Shown: positions 9,006 to 18,022 of the stretch, one piece after another
Numbering within the stretch: position 1 is the first letter of the stretch
How the letters are laid out: each line of letters opens with the position of its first letter
Assembly (NCBI GenBank): GCA_023416995.1
Contig: JAEZGI010000019.1
Coordinates: forward strand, 1 to 52,898
DNA length: 52,898 nucleotides
Direction: 5' to 3'
Origin: Bacteroidota bacterium
GTDB taxonomy: Bacteria > Bacteroidota > Bacteroidia > Chitinophagales > Chitinophagaceae
Translations under genes and position numbers: made by a program
Notes under the pieces: generated by a model
Database searches by the model: none
What the model saw: the letters and a program-made list of their open reading frames with translations, nothing else
Told to the model about the DNA's origin: nothing

Positions 9006-10126
9006 GCCGTTTACACCATATCATATTTACCGAGCGGTTCCCAGATAAACTGGTACGTCATGCGCTGTTCTGGGTGGGACAGTTTTTATTCTGGGCGTTT
9101 ATGGCTGCCGGGTTTTATCTGAACAGCAGCAAGCTTGTGTTTCTCAAAAATGATCTTCGGCTGCATACCTGGTTCCTTCCTGATATATGTTATTGTTATA
9201 TTGTAACCTATGTGCTGGTCCCAGGCTTTCTACTGAAGGGCCGTCCTGCCAGGTTCGTGTTAGCGCTGGTAGGTGTAACACTTGTAACCTATCTGTTGTT
9301 CCTTTTTTTTCGGTTGATTGATTACGATATGCTATTTGCTGCCCGCGATGCGCAACTCCATTTGCTCTGGTTATATACCATAAAATTTACCAGCCTCGGA
9401 CCACCGGTTATATGTGCCATGTTTCTGTCGCTTAAATTTCTTAAGAATTATTATCGTAAAACTGAAGAAACCAAACAGTTGATCGCAGAAAATACGCAAT
9501 CGCAACTTGGACAGCTGAAGGCGCAGATTCATCCGCATTTTTTATTTAATACGCTCAGTAATATTCATTCGTTTGCAATGAGTAAATCGCCCATCGCCCT
9601 TGAATTGATTTCGAAGTTGTCAGATACCATGAAGTACATGATTTACGAATGTGAAGCGCCGTTGGTTGATCTTGGGAAAGAACTAAAAATGATTGGTGAC
9701 TATATGGCGCTACAGAGCGTTCGGTATAGCAACGCGCTTAACATCACAATGAATATCACGGGCGCAACGCGCAATCGCAGGATAGCACCACTTTTCCTTA
9801 TACCGCTGGTTGAAAATGCTTTTAAACATGGAACCAGCCAGGTGCTCAAAGATCCATGGATATCGCTTGATATTGCAGTGAGTGAACATTCGCTGGTGAT
9901 GAACCTGTCGAACAGCAAACCGCATACAGAAACGAAGGATCCGTTCAAATCAGGTATCGGGCTGTCCAATGTGCGTAAAAGGCTTGAACTGCTATATCCT
10001 GGCTGTCACCGGTTGGTTATCAATGTAACTGAACATCGGTACGAAGTTGAGATTGAACTTCCGCTTACCCTGGTTACATATAATACAAGAGCAAACGCAT
10101 CCACTTTGACACCGGTTAATATATGA
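9002..10126 (+). CDS. LytS-type sensor histidine kinase
   Basis: Inner-membrane sensor kinase of the LytS/YehU family (374 aa from the ATG at 9002, chosen because it overlaps the upstream stop as ATGA; the longer frame adds unrelated residues). Four membrane helices fill about residues 15-145, with no large periplasmic domain. The catalytic region is complete: H-box QIHPHFLFNTLSNI with His177, N-box LVENAFKHG, G-box GIGLSNVRKRLELLYP. It should phosphorylate the LytTR regulator encoded next, whose start again overlaps by 4 nt. The signal is unknown; the paired pseudokinase may modulate it. Confidence 0.92.
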   Translation: MSRLHHIIFTERFPDKLVRHALFWVGQFLFWAFMAAGFYLNSSKLVFLKNDLRLHTWFLPDICYCYIVTYVLVPGFLLKGRPARFVLALVGVTLVTYLLFLFFRLIDYDMLFAARDAQLHLLWLYTIKFTSLGPPVICAMFLSLKFLKNYYRKTEETKQLIAENTQSQLGQLKAQIHPHFLFNTLSNIHSFAMSKSPIALELISKLSDTMKYMIYECEAPLVDLGKELKMIGDYMALQSVRYSNALNITMNITGATRNRRIAPLFLIPLVENAFKHGTSQVLKDPWISLDIAVSEHSLVMNLSNSKPHTETKDPFKSGIGLSNVRKRLELLYPGCHRLVINVTEHRYEVEIELPLTLVTYNTRANASTLTPVNI

Positions 10127-10839
10127 GCGAACAATATAAATTAAGCTGCCTTATTGTTGACGATGAGCCTCCCGCTGTGGAGTTGCTCAGGACCTATGTC
10201 GGTTCAGTATCGTCTTTAAGACTGGTGGGCGTTTGCTATAACGCTATCGAGGCTTCAAACTTTTTGCAGACTCAGGCGGTTGATGTGATGTTTCTTGATA
10301 TCCAGATGCCTTTGTTGCTCGGCACCGACCTGGTACGCACGTTGAAGAACCCGCCAGACATTATTTTCACCACGGCCTATCGAAAATTTGCTATTGACGG
10401 TTTTGAACTGGATGCCGTCGACTACCTCCTGAAACCTATTTCATTTGAACGTTTTTTAAAAGCGATCAACAAGGTAATGCATGTTCATACAAGAATAACC
10501 GATGACAAACCAGTAGTTGATACAAACACAGGTTCGTTTATTCATCTGCGTGTTGATCGAAAAAATCTGAAGGTGGCTTTTGATGATATTTTATTTATAG
10601 AGAGCCTGAAAGATTATGTTAAAGTTGTGACTACCACTAAAAATATCATCACCAAACAATCGATCTCGTCACTTGAAGAAATGTTGCCAGGCAAACAGTT
10701 TGTTCGAATACATCGTTCCTATATAGTTTCCGTTGACAAGATAACTTCTTTTACCACTAACACCATTGAGATAGGTAAACATGAACTACCTATCAGCAGG
10801 ATGTACCGTTTAGATGTGGAACGTCAGCTGAAAGTCTGA
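10123..10839 (+). CDS. LytTR-family response regulator
   Basis: Two-component response regulator of 238 aa. The receiver domain (1-120) has the acidic pair Asp13-Asp14, the phosphoacceptor Asp59 in FLDIQMP, the switch Thr in FTTAY and Lys in LLKP. The C-terminal LytTR DNA-binding domain (about 135-238) shows DDILFIESLKDYVKV, the LPGKQFVRIHRSYIV signature and a final LPISRMYR. It is cognate to the kinase that overlaps it. Targets are unknown; the lipoprotein gene just downstream is a reasonable candidate. Confidence 0.95.
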   Translation: MSEQYKLSCLIVDDEPPAVELLRTYVGSVSSLRLVGVCYNAIEASNFLQTQAVDVMFLDIQMPLLLGTDLVRTLKNPPDIIFTTAYRKFAIDGFELDAVDYLLKPISFERFLKAINKVMHVHTRITDDKPVVDTNTGSFIHLRVDRKNLKVAFDDILFIESLKDYVKVVTTTKNIITKQSISSLEEMLPGKQFVRIHRSYIVSVDKITSFTTNTIEIGKHELPISRMYRLDVERQLKV

Positions 10840-10846
10840 CCTGATT

Positions 10847-10862
10847 CCACATGATTATGTGG
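10847..10862 (+). other. Short hairpin after response regulator
   Basis: CCACAT and ATGTGG form a perfect 6-bp stem around GATT, 8 bp after the response regulator stop, followed by TTTC. It may be a weak terminator or attenuator before the lipoprotein gene. Confidence 0.3.
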
Positions 10863-10936
10863 TTTCACTGTGGTGTGCCCGTTATAGTTTTGCTGTAATT
10901 ATTGTTCCCTCCATTACATCAAAACTCATAAACCGT

Positions 10937-12490
10937 ATGTTCAGAACTATTCTTTGTGTTCTTAGCTGTGTATTGCTTCTTGCCGCATGTAAAAAAGATA
11001 CACACAACCCGGCAATTAATAATCCATCAGTTTCAGCTTTTCTGCCTTTATCAGGTCCTATGGGATCAGAAGTGCGGATAGCGGGTCGCTTATTCAATGC
11101 GGATAAGTCAAAAAACCTCGTGAAGTTTAACGGTGTCGTTGCGCAGGTAGTTGAGGCTTCGGTTGATGAGTTAAAGGTAATTGTTCCGGATGGTGCCGCA
11201 ACCGGTAAAATAGCTGTAACTGTTGAAGGAAGAACAGGAACCAGTGCTAACGACTTTACCGTTACCGGAGCAAGACTTGTGATAACGCAGATCACACCCG
11301 AGCGCAGCGAATCAGGAACCATTACTATTAAAGGGAATGGTTTTGTGCAGACGCCTGCAGGCATACAGGTACGCATCGGCAACGTTGAAGCAACGGTAGA
11401 GCCTGGCGCTACCGAATCGCAGCTGGTGGTAACAGTGCCGGCTACTGTGCACGCCGGCGATCATGATATAACCGTTGTTGCGAATGGCCAGTCGGTTACC
11501 AAAACAAAAGGATACCATAAGATAGGCTGGATGATCAGAACGGTTGCAGGTTCGGGCCAGGATGGTACCGCTGATGGTGCAGGTACTGCTGCTTCATTCA
11601 GCAATCCAGGCGCTATGGCTGCAGACAAACACGGCAACATATACATCATTGATAGAAATGTGATCCGTAAAATCTCAACAGACTTCAGGGTTCAAACTGT
11701 AGCAGGTACGGGTGCTACAGGAAGCACTGATGGTGCGGCGCTTACTGAAGCTTCTTTCCGCGCACCAACTGCGCTTGCCGTGGATAATGCTGGCAATATA
11801 TATGTAGCAGATGAAGGTAACCATGTAATAAGAAAGATAGGAACCGATGGTATGGTTTCAACTTTTGCGGGTTCAACCATGCAGCAGGGGTCAATGGATG
11901 GGGTAGGGTTGAATGCAGGCTTCAATCGTCCAAAGGGATTGGATATAGATGCGGCCAACGAATATTTATACGTAGGTGACTGGAGTAACGCGCGGGTAAG
12001 AAAAATAAATCTCGCAACCCGTGAGGTCAGCACGCTCGCAGGCAATGCGGGTTTCCGGCCCGACAGAGATGGTGTAGGAGCGGAGGTGATGATCAACTTC
12101 CCGGGCCAGGTGACTGTAAAGGACGGAGCCGTGTTTGTGGGTCAGGCAAACAGCGGCCGCATCAGGAAGATTGATATTGAAACCGGTGAAGTTTCAACCC
12201 TGGTGCAGGGGTTGATTGACATGCCGAATTATATAGCATTTGATGCTGATAATAATTTGTTTGTGTTGTCGACCGGATCCGCGCAGGTAGCTAAGTATGC
12301 TCCAAACGGACAAGTCATAACAAATAGAATCGCAGGAAGCCAGATCATTAACGATGAGGATGGTGCCGCCGACCAGGTTTCATTTCGCAATCCTAATGGA
12401 TTTGTAGCGGTTAAAAGAGCTGACAATAAAATCAGGTTCTATATCTCCGACTCTGGTAATAAAAAGATCCGTGAATTGTATTACGAGTAG
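10937..12490 (+). CDS. IPT/TIG and NHL-repeat lipoprotein
   Basis: Envelope lipoprotein of 517 aa from the ATG at 10937, which places a signal peptide and lipobox (LLAAC, Cys18) at the N-terminus. Two IPT/TIG Ig-like domains follow (about 30-115 and 115-200, typical SGPMGSEVRIAGR and ITPERSESGTITIKG patterns). Four to five NHL-type propeller repeats fill the rest, with recurring NPGAMAADKHGNIYI, APTALAVDNAGNIYVAD and RPKGLDIDAANEYLYVGD segments and TVAG(S/T)G turns. This layout is common in Bacteroidota surface proteins and suggests binding or scaffolding. It lies 97 bp after the response regulator and may be its target. No enzymatic residues are recognised. Confidence 0.85.
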   Translation: MFRTILCVLSCVLLLAACKKDTHNPAINNPSVSAFLPLSGPMGSEVRIAGRLFNADKSKNLVKFNGVVAQVVEASVDELKVIVPDGAATGKIAVTVEGRTGTSANDFTVTGARLVITQITPERSESGTITIKGNGFVQTPAGIQVRIGNVEATVEPGATESQLVVTVPATVHAGDHDITVVANGQSVTKTKGYHKIGWMIRTVAGSGQDGTADGAGTAASFSNPGAMAADKHGNIYIIDRNVIRKISTDFRVQTVAGTGATGSTDGAALTEASFRAPTALAVDNAGNIYVADEGNHVIRKIGTDGMVSTFAGSTMQQGSMDGVGLNAGFNRPKGLDIDAANEYLYVGDWSNARVRKINLATREVSTLAGNAGFRPDRDGVGAEVMINFPGQVTVKDGAVFVGQANSGRIRKIDIETGEVSTLVQGLIDMPNYIAFDADNNLFVLSTGSAQVAKYAPNGQVITNRIAGSQIINDEDGAADQVSFRNPNGFVAVKRADNKIRFYISDSGNKKIRELYYE

Positions 12491-12578
12491 TATGCACATA
12501 CACATTAGTTATACAATCTGGTGGCAGAAGGTGTAAAAGCTAAACCGCGCTCAGCGAAATGTCAACAAGAGGCTGAGT

Positions 12579-13946
12579 TTATAAACGTCCGAATGCTGTG
12601 GTCCGAAGACCCGTTTTGCTTCTTACAAAAACATACATAAGCAGTTTCCAGGTGATCAGGCTCGCTGCTGATGCAAGCGCCGTACCCACGATGCCGTATT
12701 GAGGTGCAAGGAAAAGATTAAGTGCGATATTCACAGCCGTGCCTGCAGCAAGACTGATCACTGAAAAACGCTGATTATTCGTCATAATAAGTATCAGTTC
12801 GACTGGTCCAGCGAGGATGTTGATGAACTGGCCGCAACAAAGAATTATAAGCGCCGTCCCTGCAACCAGGAATTCCTCTCCAAAAATCCCAAGCAATTGT
12901 TCGCTGAAGAAAACGACAGTTAATAAAAGAGGTAGGCCAACTGCCAGTACTGCTCTCGCCGAACTGGTGATGATCTTTTGCAATTGTGCTTTATCACCGC
13001 TTTCGTTTAATTGAACAGTTATTGGTGCTAAAACAAAATTGATGATCATGAGCGCGAAACCTATCAATTCACTCATTCTTAACGCGATTGAGTATATACC
13101 CACGGCACTGCCCGGCTTAAACAAACCAAGCATAAATACATCGGTGCGGGCATTCAGCATATATAAAACTGCAACCAGGTAAAATCCGAATGAGGATTTG
13201 ATCCACGACCTCGTTTCAAACACCGCGGGGACACGTTTCCAGGCAGGAACGAGCTGACGTAAGCTCATGATTAATACAAGCGCTGCACCGAGAGCAATTG
13301 CTGTGAGGTTTGCAGCTACCAGGTGTTGCTGAGATAGCTTCCCTATTGTGAGATAAAGCACAACGAGGACTATAATCAGGAGTAACGGTTTTACAATCTT
13401 TTCGACCAACTGGCTTTGAATCACCTTTCCAAGACTTTGAAGACTGGCCTGTGCTATCGTGGTTATGAGCATCAGCAACAACACTGCGGTTGCCAGGTAG
13501 GTCCAGTTTGCTGAAAGGGCAGTGGTCACCTGTCTCAAAGCCGGAATGGCATTTGTGCTTATGATGACCAGTGAGGTAGTACCAAGCACGATCATCATCG
13601 CAAAGAGTGCAAGACCTTTTAACCGGGATCCCTGTTGCGCATTATAATAAACAGTCGTTTTTGTGAGCACCAGTGTATCGAGACCGAAATTGCAAAAACT
13701 GGTGAGCAGGTATAACAGGTTGAAGAGGTACACGTATCCGCCAAGATTTTCAACACCAGCGAACCGTACCATCAGGAAATTTGCAACGAATCCCACACCA
13801 AGTGCGAAACAATGCATCATGAAAAGCCATGCAGCATCACCAGCTATCCGCGTAGTATGTGCATGGCGTTCACCAAAAAGTAGCTTCACCAGGAAGCGGA
13901 TTATCATTTGCGGAATTCGTTTAGTGAGGCCCGAAAGGTACCGCAA
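12579..13946 (-). CDS. Polysaccharide flippase, MOP/Wzx-like
   Basis: Integral membrane protein of 455 aa with about 12-14 hydrophobic helices and the general pattern of Wzx/PST lipid-linked oligosaccharide flippases (GDAAWLFMMHCFALGVGFVAN, GLDTLVLTKT, LNARTDVFMLG, GIVGTALASAASLITWKL). It would move an undecaprenyl-linked or similar lipid across the inner membrane. It is the last gene of the minus-strand isomerase/aldolase/DUF5107 operon, 27 bp after the DUF5107 gene. A flippase in a sugar catabolic operon is unusual. The start at 13946 is used; Met14 is an alternative. Confidence 0.82.
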   Translation of the reverse strand: MRYLSGLTKRIPQMIIRFLVKLLFGERHAHTTRIAGDAAWLFMMHCFALGVGFVANFLMVRFAGVENLGGYVYLFNLLYLLTSFCNFGLDTLVLTKTTVYYNAQQGSRLKGLALFAMMIVLGTTSLVIISTNAIPALRQVTTALSANWTYLATAVLLLMLITTIAQASLQSLGKVIQSQLVEKIVKPLLLIIVLVVLYLTIGKLSQQHLVAANLTAIALGAALVLIMSLRQLVPAWKRVPAVFETRSWIKSSFGFYLVAVLYMLNARTDVFMLGLFKPGSAVGIYSIALRMSELIGFALMIINFVLAPITVQLNESGDKAQLQKIITSSARAVLAVGLPLLLTVVFFSEQLLGIFGEEFLVAGTALIILCCGQFINILAGPVELILIMTNNQRFSVISLAAGTAVNIALNLFLAPQYGIVGTALASAASLITWKLLMYVFVRSKTGLRTTAFGRL

Positions 13947-13973
13947 ATTTGCTGCAGATCACTGCACACCAGC

Positions 13974-16900
13974 TCAATCCAGCTTCAAAGCTTCAAAGAA
14001 AAATCTTTGCCATAAATGAATGCGGTCACTTGCTAATGATTGCGCGATCTTCTCAGCCTGCTGCTGGTCCTGCTGGTATTGCGCAAGCAGCCAGTCGGTG
14101 GCACCGGAACGCGGCGCCAGTACGTTCCAGCTACGTAATGAATCCAATTGGTTCTTCCAGGTTTTCATCCATGTATCCAACTCTGCAGATCGTCCTTTTT
14201 CACGAAGCACCTTTATGCCGAGGTAATTGTTAAGTACTTTGTTTTGATGAGCAAAGTGCTGTAATGTATAATGAGCGATGCTATCGTACATTCCTGCCGC
14301 CTCAGCCGGGCGTTTTAATTTCTGAAAACAATGCGCGGCGAGGTAATTCTGTAGTCTTGTATCAGGTTCATAAGGCATTCCTGAGCCAAGATTTTCCGGC
14401 CAGAGCCTGGATGCATCAATTTGTTTCAGGGCATCTTTATATTTTTTTGCTTTTATGCTTGCCACCGCCTGGCCGAGCAATGCTTCTTCATATAAGGTAT
14501 GACCCTCGTCAGTGTGCTCAGCGGGCAATACCTGCAAGGCTTTCAATACTTTCAATGCATCAGCAAAACTGCCCGCAATGTTCAGCGCCTTTGCATAGTT
14601 TGTACCAATAGCGGCATTTCCGGGAAACTTAGCATAAGCATCCTTTGCCAGATTTAATGAAGTCTCAAAGTTGTTTGTTTGCTGAAGATGTTGCTGGTAG
14701 TAATGCCAGTTTCTCCATGCCGACGGTTCAAGTTCCCATGCACGTTTGAAATCAGCAGCAGCCTGCGAGGGATTTGATTTTTCAACCATCAGTCCGCGTG
14801 CAATATAAAAAGCTGCATAATCTGAAGTTCCGCCAATCTGCTGGAACAGTTCCGCAGCTTTATCTTCCCGGCCACGGTTCCAGTATATCAGCCCGAGATA
14901 ATATTTATGTTTCCATGAGGCATCCTGTTTGGCGGCCCATTCAAGCACGGGTATGGCTTCCTCGCGGAAGGGAAATACAAAAGCAGAAGATGCGGCACCG
15001 GCCTTCGATAACCATTCTTTGCTTTGGGCAGGTGATTCATCTTTATGTAACCAGGCCAGCCAGTAAGAAGCCATCACATTGCGCGGGATAAGCATCAACA
15101 CCGTTGAAGCTTCTTTTTTCATCCCATTACGCATATAGTCAACCGCGATTTCGAGGTAACTCTCATCTGGAAATTCGTTGGTAATGCCTTTTTTAAATCG
15201 TTGCAGATCTGCTTCCTGATTACTTAGCAGGTATTTTTCAAAACGTGCGAAATGATTCAGGGGATCCAGTTCAAGGATGTTGTCAAGAACTAAAGATGCT
15301 TCTTTTGCATTCCCTGATTTTCTGTAAGCGGCCGCTTTCAATTGTAATGCGGAAAAATTGTAAGCATTATACTGAAGCGCACTGGAAGCCAGTTGCGCGG
15401 CTTCTTCATAATCACCCTGAAGTAAACTTATACCCGCAAGTTGTGCATAAGCATCAGATCTGAAATCTAATCCTCTTACTGCCACACTGAAAGCTTCGGC
15501 AGCACCGGTTAGATCGCCTTTGCTTTTTAAGATAACCCCATACAGGTAATTGGCTGCGGGTTCATAGGTATTAATTGAAAGCGCGGTAAGCAGATGCTGA
15601 ATTGCTTTGTCATAATGAAACTTTCTGTATTGAAGTTCTGCCAAACGCGTATGTACAATAACGTTAGACGGGTCAAGTTTTACACTTTCTTCGTAAGCTT
15701 TTTGGGCATCATCATATTTACGCATGCTGTATTGATCCTCCGCAAACAAAAACAGCCTGTAAGGGTCGCCTGGCTTGCTTTCATCGCGGGTTACCACCGG
15801 TCTGTTAACCAGGTCCGATTTGCCCCCGGAATGATAATACAGTTTTCGATTGCCAACTATTACTTCATATTCACCGCCAGAAGGTAGCTGTACTTTTTTG
15901 GTGAACACCTCCATGGGTTTCAGGTTCAACCGCTCGGCATAAACCTGTTTTCCTTCGGCTATAACCCGAACTGTGTCGGTTATTGATTCCAACGCCTGGA
16001 CATGAATGGTTGCTTGTTGTTGTTCGCCTATCACCGATAATGTACCGCTGCGTCCGGCATCACTCATCCCACCGGTCCCTTTAACGGGGAACCAATATTC
16101 TGATTTGGTGTCCAGGTAACCCGGCCGTAAAAATAACTGCTTATAAGGGCTGTGATAACCACTAATGATGTCTGCCTGGTTAAACTTCACACCCGATTGC
16201 GCTTCGAGATACTGTGGATCCGTGTCTGTAAGCAAGTCCTTCCAGATACCGCCACTTCTTGAGAGCGCCCAGATCCATAACTTTTTGCCGGGAGCATCTG
16301 TGTATGGGGCCCAATGTCCCCATCCAAACTTTTCGTCATGATAATAGCCGCCATACCAGTTGCGCGAAGATCCTACAACATGATAGCTTTTGCTTGCGCC
16401 AAAGTTGTTGTTTTTGTACCATGAAAGATCACGTCCTTTTTCATCAATGGGCCATGGCGAAGCTGAGCCATCATGTCCTATATGATGCGTTCCCGGAAAA
16501 TAGAAACGCAGATCGTCTGCCACTTTATATGCGGCATTCTCCCACGACAGGTAGGAGTGATGTAAAGGAGTGGGGTTATATAAGGTTGCACTCGTTTCAA
16601 AATAAGCTTTATCATGCGGTAACCGGATCTTTACGCGCCACTGCGTTCTTGAAGCAAGATCGAGCCCGCCAACCACACAACTCATGCTGCCATCTTTTTC
16701 TTTCACGATAGCATAATCGACCGGTGAAGCCGTCCATGGAGCATGCCCGATATCGAGACCGAAATTATGTTCAATTCCGCCACTGACCCATGGCCCACGG
16801 ATACCGATAGACCGGAACTTCAATACCTTGTTGAGGTACACAAATTCTTTACCTGTCGATTTTTCAATAGCGCCGTGAACCTTACCTCCTACATCAGGAA

Positions 16901-17177
16901 GTATCTTTACTTTAATAAAATCGTTTTCAAGTTCTACCATGTTCCAGGCGGTATCTTTACCACTTGTGGTATAACCATCAAACATAAAGTATGGGTAGAA
17001 CCGGCCAATCTTATTGTTCACCACCATTGGCGGAACCGGGTTGGGGTCAGAATAAGGATAGGTTTTAATAACCTCCTTTTGTTCTCTTACAATCGTTTGT
17101 TGTGAGAAGGCGGTGAGGGCTGTTGTGCAGGCAATGAGAACACAAACAGAACATTTGCTACTGATCAGCTTTTTCAT
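13974..17177 (-). CDS. Secreted DUF5107 and TPR-repeat protein
   Basis: Large exported protein (1067 aa) with a signal peptide ending near TAFSQQ. Residues about 30-400 match the DUF5107 pattern, which looks like a galactose-mutarotase-type beta sandwich (ILPDVGGKVHGAIEKSTGKEFVY, GPWVSGGIEHNFG, SYLSWENAAYKV). From about 460 to the end are tandem TPR repeats (YEESVKLDPSNVIVHTRLAEL, LSINTYEPAANYLYG and others). It is 17 bp downstream of the aldolase gene, within the AgaS/aldolase operon. A periplasmic role in binding or processing the imported glycan is inferred from the mutarotase-like fold and location. No catalytic residue is assigned. Confidence 0.8.
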   Translation of the reverse strand: MKKLISSKCSVCVLIACTTALTAFSQQTIVREQKEVIKTYPYSDPNPVPPMVVNNKIGRFYPYFMFDGYTTSGKDTAWNMVELENDFIKVKILPDVGGKVHGAIEKSTGKEFVYLNKVLKFRSIGIRGPWVSGGIEHNFGLDIGHAPWTASPVDYAIVKEKDGSMSCVVGGLDLASRTQWRVKIRLPHDKAYFETSATLYNPTPLHHSYLSWENAAYKVADDLRFYFPGTHHIGHDGSASPWPIDEKGRDLSWYKNNNFGASKSYHVVGSSRNWYGGYYHDEKFGWGHWAPYTDAPGKKLWIWALSRSGGIWKDLLTDTDPQYLEAQSGVKFNQADIISGYHSPYKQLFLRPGYLDTKSEYWFPVKGTGGMSDAGRSGTLSVIGEQQQATIHVQALESITDTVRVIAEGKQVYAERLNLKPMEVFTKKVQLPSGGEYEVIVGNRKLYYHSGGKSDLVNRPVVTRDESKPGDPYRLFLFAEDQYSMRKYDDAQKAYEESVKLDPSNVIVHTRLAELQYRKFHYDKAIQHLLTALSINTYEPAANYLYGVILKSKGDLTGAAEAFSVAVRGLDFRSDAYAQLAGISLLQGDYEEAAQLASSALQYNAYNFSALQLKAAAYRKSGNAKEASLVLDNILELDPLNHFARFEKYLLSNQEADLQRFKKGITNEFPDESYLEIAVDYMRNGMKKEASTVLMLIPRNVMASYWLAWLHKDESPAQSKEWLSKAGAASSAFVFPFREEAIPVLEWAAKQDASWKHKYYLGLIYWNRGREDKAAELFQQIGGTSDYAAFYIARGLMVEKSNPSQAAADFKRAWELEPSAWRNWHYYQQHLQQTNNFETSLNLAKDAYAKFPGNAAIGTNYAKALNIAGSFADALKVLKALQVLPAEHTDEGHTLYEEALLGQAVASIKAKKYKDALKQIDASRLWPENLGSGMPYEPDTRLQNYLAAHCFQKLKRPAEAAGMYDSIAHYTLQHFAHQNKVLNNYLGIKVLREKGRSAELDTWMKTWKNQLDSLRSWNVLAPRSGATDWLLAQYQQDQQQAEKIAQSLASDRIHLWQRFFFEALKLD

Positions 17178-17194
17178 ATGTCAAATTCAGATGT

Positions 17195-18010
17195 TCAACC
17201 GTTGATAACATTCAATTTATTGCAAATAAGATTTTCAACACTTTCAATAGCAGGGGGGAAAACCTTTCGCAGGTCAATTTCATCAGAAGAGGCCAACAGT
17301 TGTTGTAACTTCTTCATAAAGATATTTTTTGTTTCTGTTGCAAGATTGATCTTGCTGATGCCGTTGCGGATGGCAGCTTTAAGCTGATCATCAGGTATTC
17401 CCGAGCTGCCGTGTAATACAAGCGCGGCAGTTGTTTGGCGGTGAATCTCTGCCAGCAGTTCAATCTGAAGAACAGGTGGTTTTTTATAAAATCCGTGAGC
17501 GGATCCGATGGCAATTGCAAGCGCATCTATACCCGTGGCTTCAACAAAAGTTCTGGCCTCCACCGGTTGCGTAAATATTGAGGTTTCATGTTGATTGAGT
17601 TTCGCGATATAACCCAGTTCTGCTTCCACGTTCGCCCCGTATGATTCTGCAAGTTTCACTACGGCGGAACTAATTTTTACATTGTCTTCAAAACTTTCTT
17701 CGCTTGCATCAATCATTACAGAATCAAATCCTGCGTCCAGACAACGTTTCACCAGCTCAATGTTTGATCCGTGATCAAGATGCACCCATCCTTCCACCTC
17801 AAATTCTTTCATTGCGGCACGTGCAAGTTGCGCAGCTGTATTAACGCCGAGATAGTTCAGGGAGCTTTCAGACAACTGCAGGATAATCGGCGTATTCATT
17901 TTTTTTGCTGCCTGCAACAACCCCTTCAGGGTTTCATAATTATAGAAGTTAGCAGCAAGCAATGCTTTTCCGGAGCGGCTATATTCAGCAAGTTTGTTCT
18001 TAAGAGTCAT
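17195..18010 (-). CDS. Class II tagatose-bisphosphate-type aldolase
   Basis: Zinc-dependent class II aldolase of the GatY/KbaY group (271 aa, normal length), predicted to cleave tagatose-1,6-bisphosphate to DHAP and glyceraldehyde-3-phosphate in the cytoplasm. Zinc ligands are His80 in HLDHG (with the catalytic Asp79), His172 in GSAHG and His200 in LHGSSG; Glu131 in EAELG and the phosphate-binding INLATET segment are also present. Fructose-bisphosphate specificity cannot be excluded, but the AgaS-like isomerase 12 bp upstream in the same operon favours tagatose-bisphosphate. Confidence 0.88.
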   Translation of the reverse strand: MTLKNKLAEYSRSGKALLAANFYNYETLKGLLQAAKKMNTPIILQLSESSLNYLGVNTAAQLARAAMKEFEVEGWVHLDHGSNIELVKRCLDAGFDSVMIDASEESFEDNVKISSAVVKLAESYGANVEAELGYIAKLNQHETSIFTQPVEARTFVEATGIDALAIAIGSAHGFYKKPPVLQIELLAEIHRQTTAALVLHGSSGIPDDQLKAAIRNGISKINLATETKNIFMKKLQQLLASSDEIDLRKVFPPAIESVENLICNKLNVING

Positions 18011-18022
18011 TTTATTTTCGGT

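Noticed and set aside
16259..16711. 150-residue plus-strand frame inside the DUF5107 gene
   Set aside because: Antisense shadow of a well-supported gene on the opposite strand.
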